From assembly GCA_021325145.1 (NCBI GenBank), contig JAJPHR010000070.1:42999-106998 (forward strand): a DNA stretch of 64,000 nt. Direction: 5' to 3'. The translations under genes were made by a program, and so were the position numbers. This document shows, in pieces, positions 63,861-64,000 of this stretch. This stretch comes from Verrucomicrobiota bacterium. Its GTDB lineage: Bacteria; Verrucomicrobiota; Verrucomicrobiia; Limisphaerales; Pedosphaeraceae. The notes beneath the pieces were generated by a model that saw only the letters and a program-made list of their open reading frames with translations, did no database searches and was not told where the DNA came from. Each line of letters begins with the position of its first letter. Position 1 is the first letter of the stretch.

Positions 63861-64000
63861 ATGGGCGCTGACGGAGTAAAAATCGTTTTCGACGCGGAGA
63901 CGCAGGCTGCATTCAAGAAGGTGCAGGACTTCGTCGCCGGCATTTCCGGCGAGTTCGAAAAGATCACCGTCGCAGCCAACAAGGTTAACCAGCAACAAGC
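63861..64000 (+). CDS. Tape measure protein, N-terminal part only
   Basis: The frame starts at ATG 63861, three bases after the T stop, and runs out of the window after 46 codons. GADGVKIVFDAETQAAFKKV, then QDFVAGISGEFEKITVAANK, looks like a heptad-rich start of a tail tape measure protein, and the position right after G-T supports this. Nothing more can be read. Confidence 0.7.
   Translation, partial: MGADGVKIVFDAETQAAFKKVQDFVAGISGEFEKITVAANKVNQQQ

Larger units (their letters stand above)
32367..64000. mobile_element. Mu-like transposable prophage (right end outside window)
   Basis: The block has the Mu plan: leftward repressor, Cro/Ner-like gene, MuA-type transposase, MuB-type ATPase, Gam, then gp27/gp28-like terminase, gp29-like portal, G-like protein, I-like protease with scaffold, decoration and capsid proteins, gp36- and gp37-like connectors, tail tube, tail chaperone and tape measure. 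Nearly all genes point right and many overlap by ATGA or GTGA. The gene content looks complete up to the tape measure, with no broken essential gene. The left boundary is approximate. Confidence 0.9.

Noticed and set aside
1..64000. CRISPR array or rRNA operon
   Set aside because: I saw no series of regularly spaced direct repeats and no rRNA-like text anywhere in the window.

Overview
The window joins a bacterial chromosome (about 1-32,300) to most of a Mu-like transposable prophage (about 32,400-64,000, running off the right edge). The host is most likely a member of the Verrucomicrobiota, of the soil or freshwater Pedosphaera/Limisphaerales kind. The reasons are two DUF1501 plus planctomycete-type cytochrome (PSCyt1/DUF1549/DUF1553) gene pairs, Tat-exported TIM-barrel proteins, a LamG/Ig-like surface protein, few Shine-Dalgarno sites, and palindromic repeats between and inside genes. 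The assignment is an inference from gene families; there is no rRNA in the window.

Chromosomal part. 1-6,000: a partial LamG/Ig-like exported protein, a clan GH-A glycosidase lipoprotein, a DUF2795 protein and an unusual phosphoribosyltransferase-like plus kinase-like protein. 6,100-10,300: a minus-strand PSCyt1 and DUF1501 pair. 10,400-15,800: a BON-domain lipoprotein, a LOG-family enzyme, an ECF sigma factor with its membrane anti-sigma partner and an upstream exported protein, then a lone SIR2-like gene. 15,800-24,000: an exported subtilase, a TlpA-like thioredoxin, a MITE-like repeat, a plus-strand DUF1501 and PSCyt1 pair, and mobA. 24,000-31,600: a secreted beta-helix protein, a Tat-exported sugar-isomerase-like protein, a membrane protein, a single-domain response regulator and a dicarboxylate or glutamate symporter. 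31,600-32,360 is repeat-rich and non-coding.

Prophage. A leftward lysogeny block (HTH repressor, lipoprotein, small HTH-like protein) faces a rightward early operon. The early operon holds a Cro/Ner-like protein, a ParB-like protein, a small HTH protein, a MuA-type transposase, a MuB-type ATPase, a DUF550 nucleotide pyrophosphohydrolase, a Gam-like nuclease inhibitor, a C5-cytosine methyltransferase and many small zinc-binding or membrane proteins, mostly coupled by ATGA or GTGA overlaps. Next come a MuF-like head protein fused to an HExxH metallopeptidase domain, a candidate structured RNA, a putative lysis block with a class 3 lipase and no recognisable endolysin, and the packaging/head/tail block. 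That block holds the small and large terminase, a Dam-type methyltransferase, portal, G-like protein, protease-scaffold, decoration protein, major capsid protein, cold-shock protein, connectors, two tandem tail-tube-like paralogues, a tail assembly chaperone with a -1 frameshift, and the start of the tape measure. The order follows Mu, except that the MuF-like gene lies 5-6 kb upstream of the terminase genes.

The most unusual signals are the MuF-metallopeptidase fusion, a perfect 33-bp inverted repeat shared by two prophage genes 20.5 kb apart, the structured RNA at 47.7 kb, the lipase in the lysis position, a slippery A7 heptamer that produces a G-T tail chaperone fusion, and host repeats inserted in frame in two chromosomal genes. 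All functional statements come from reading the sequence; no database search was possible.
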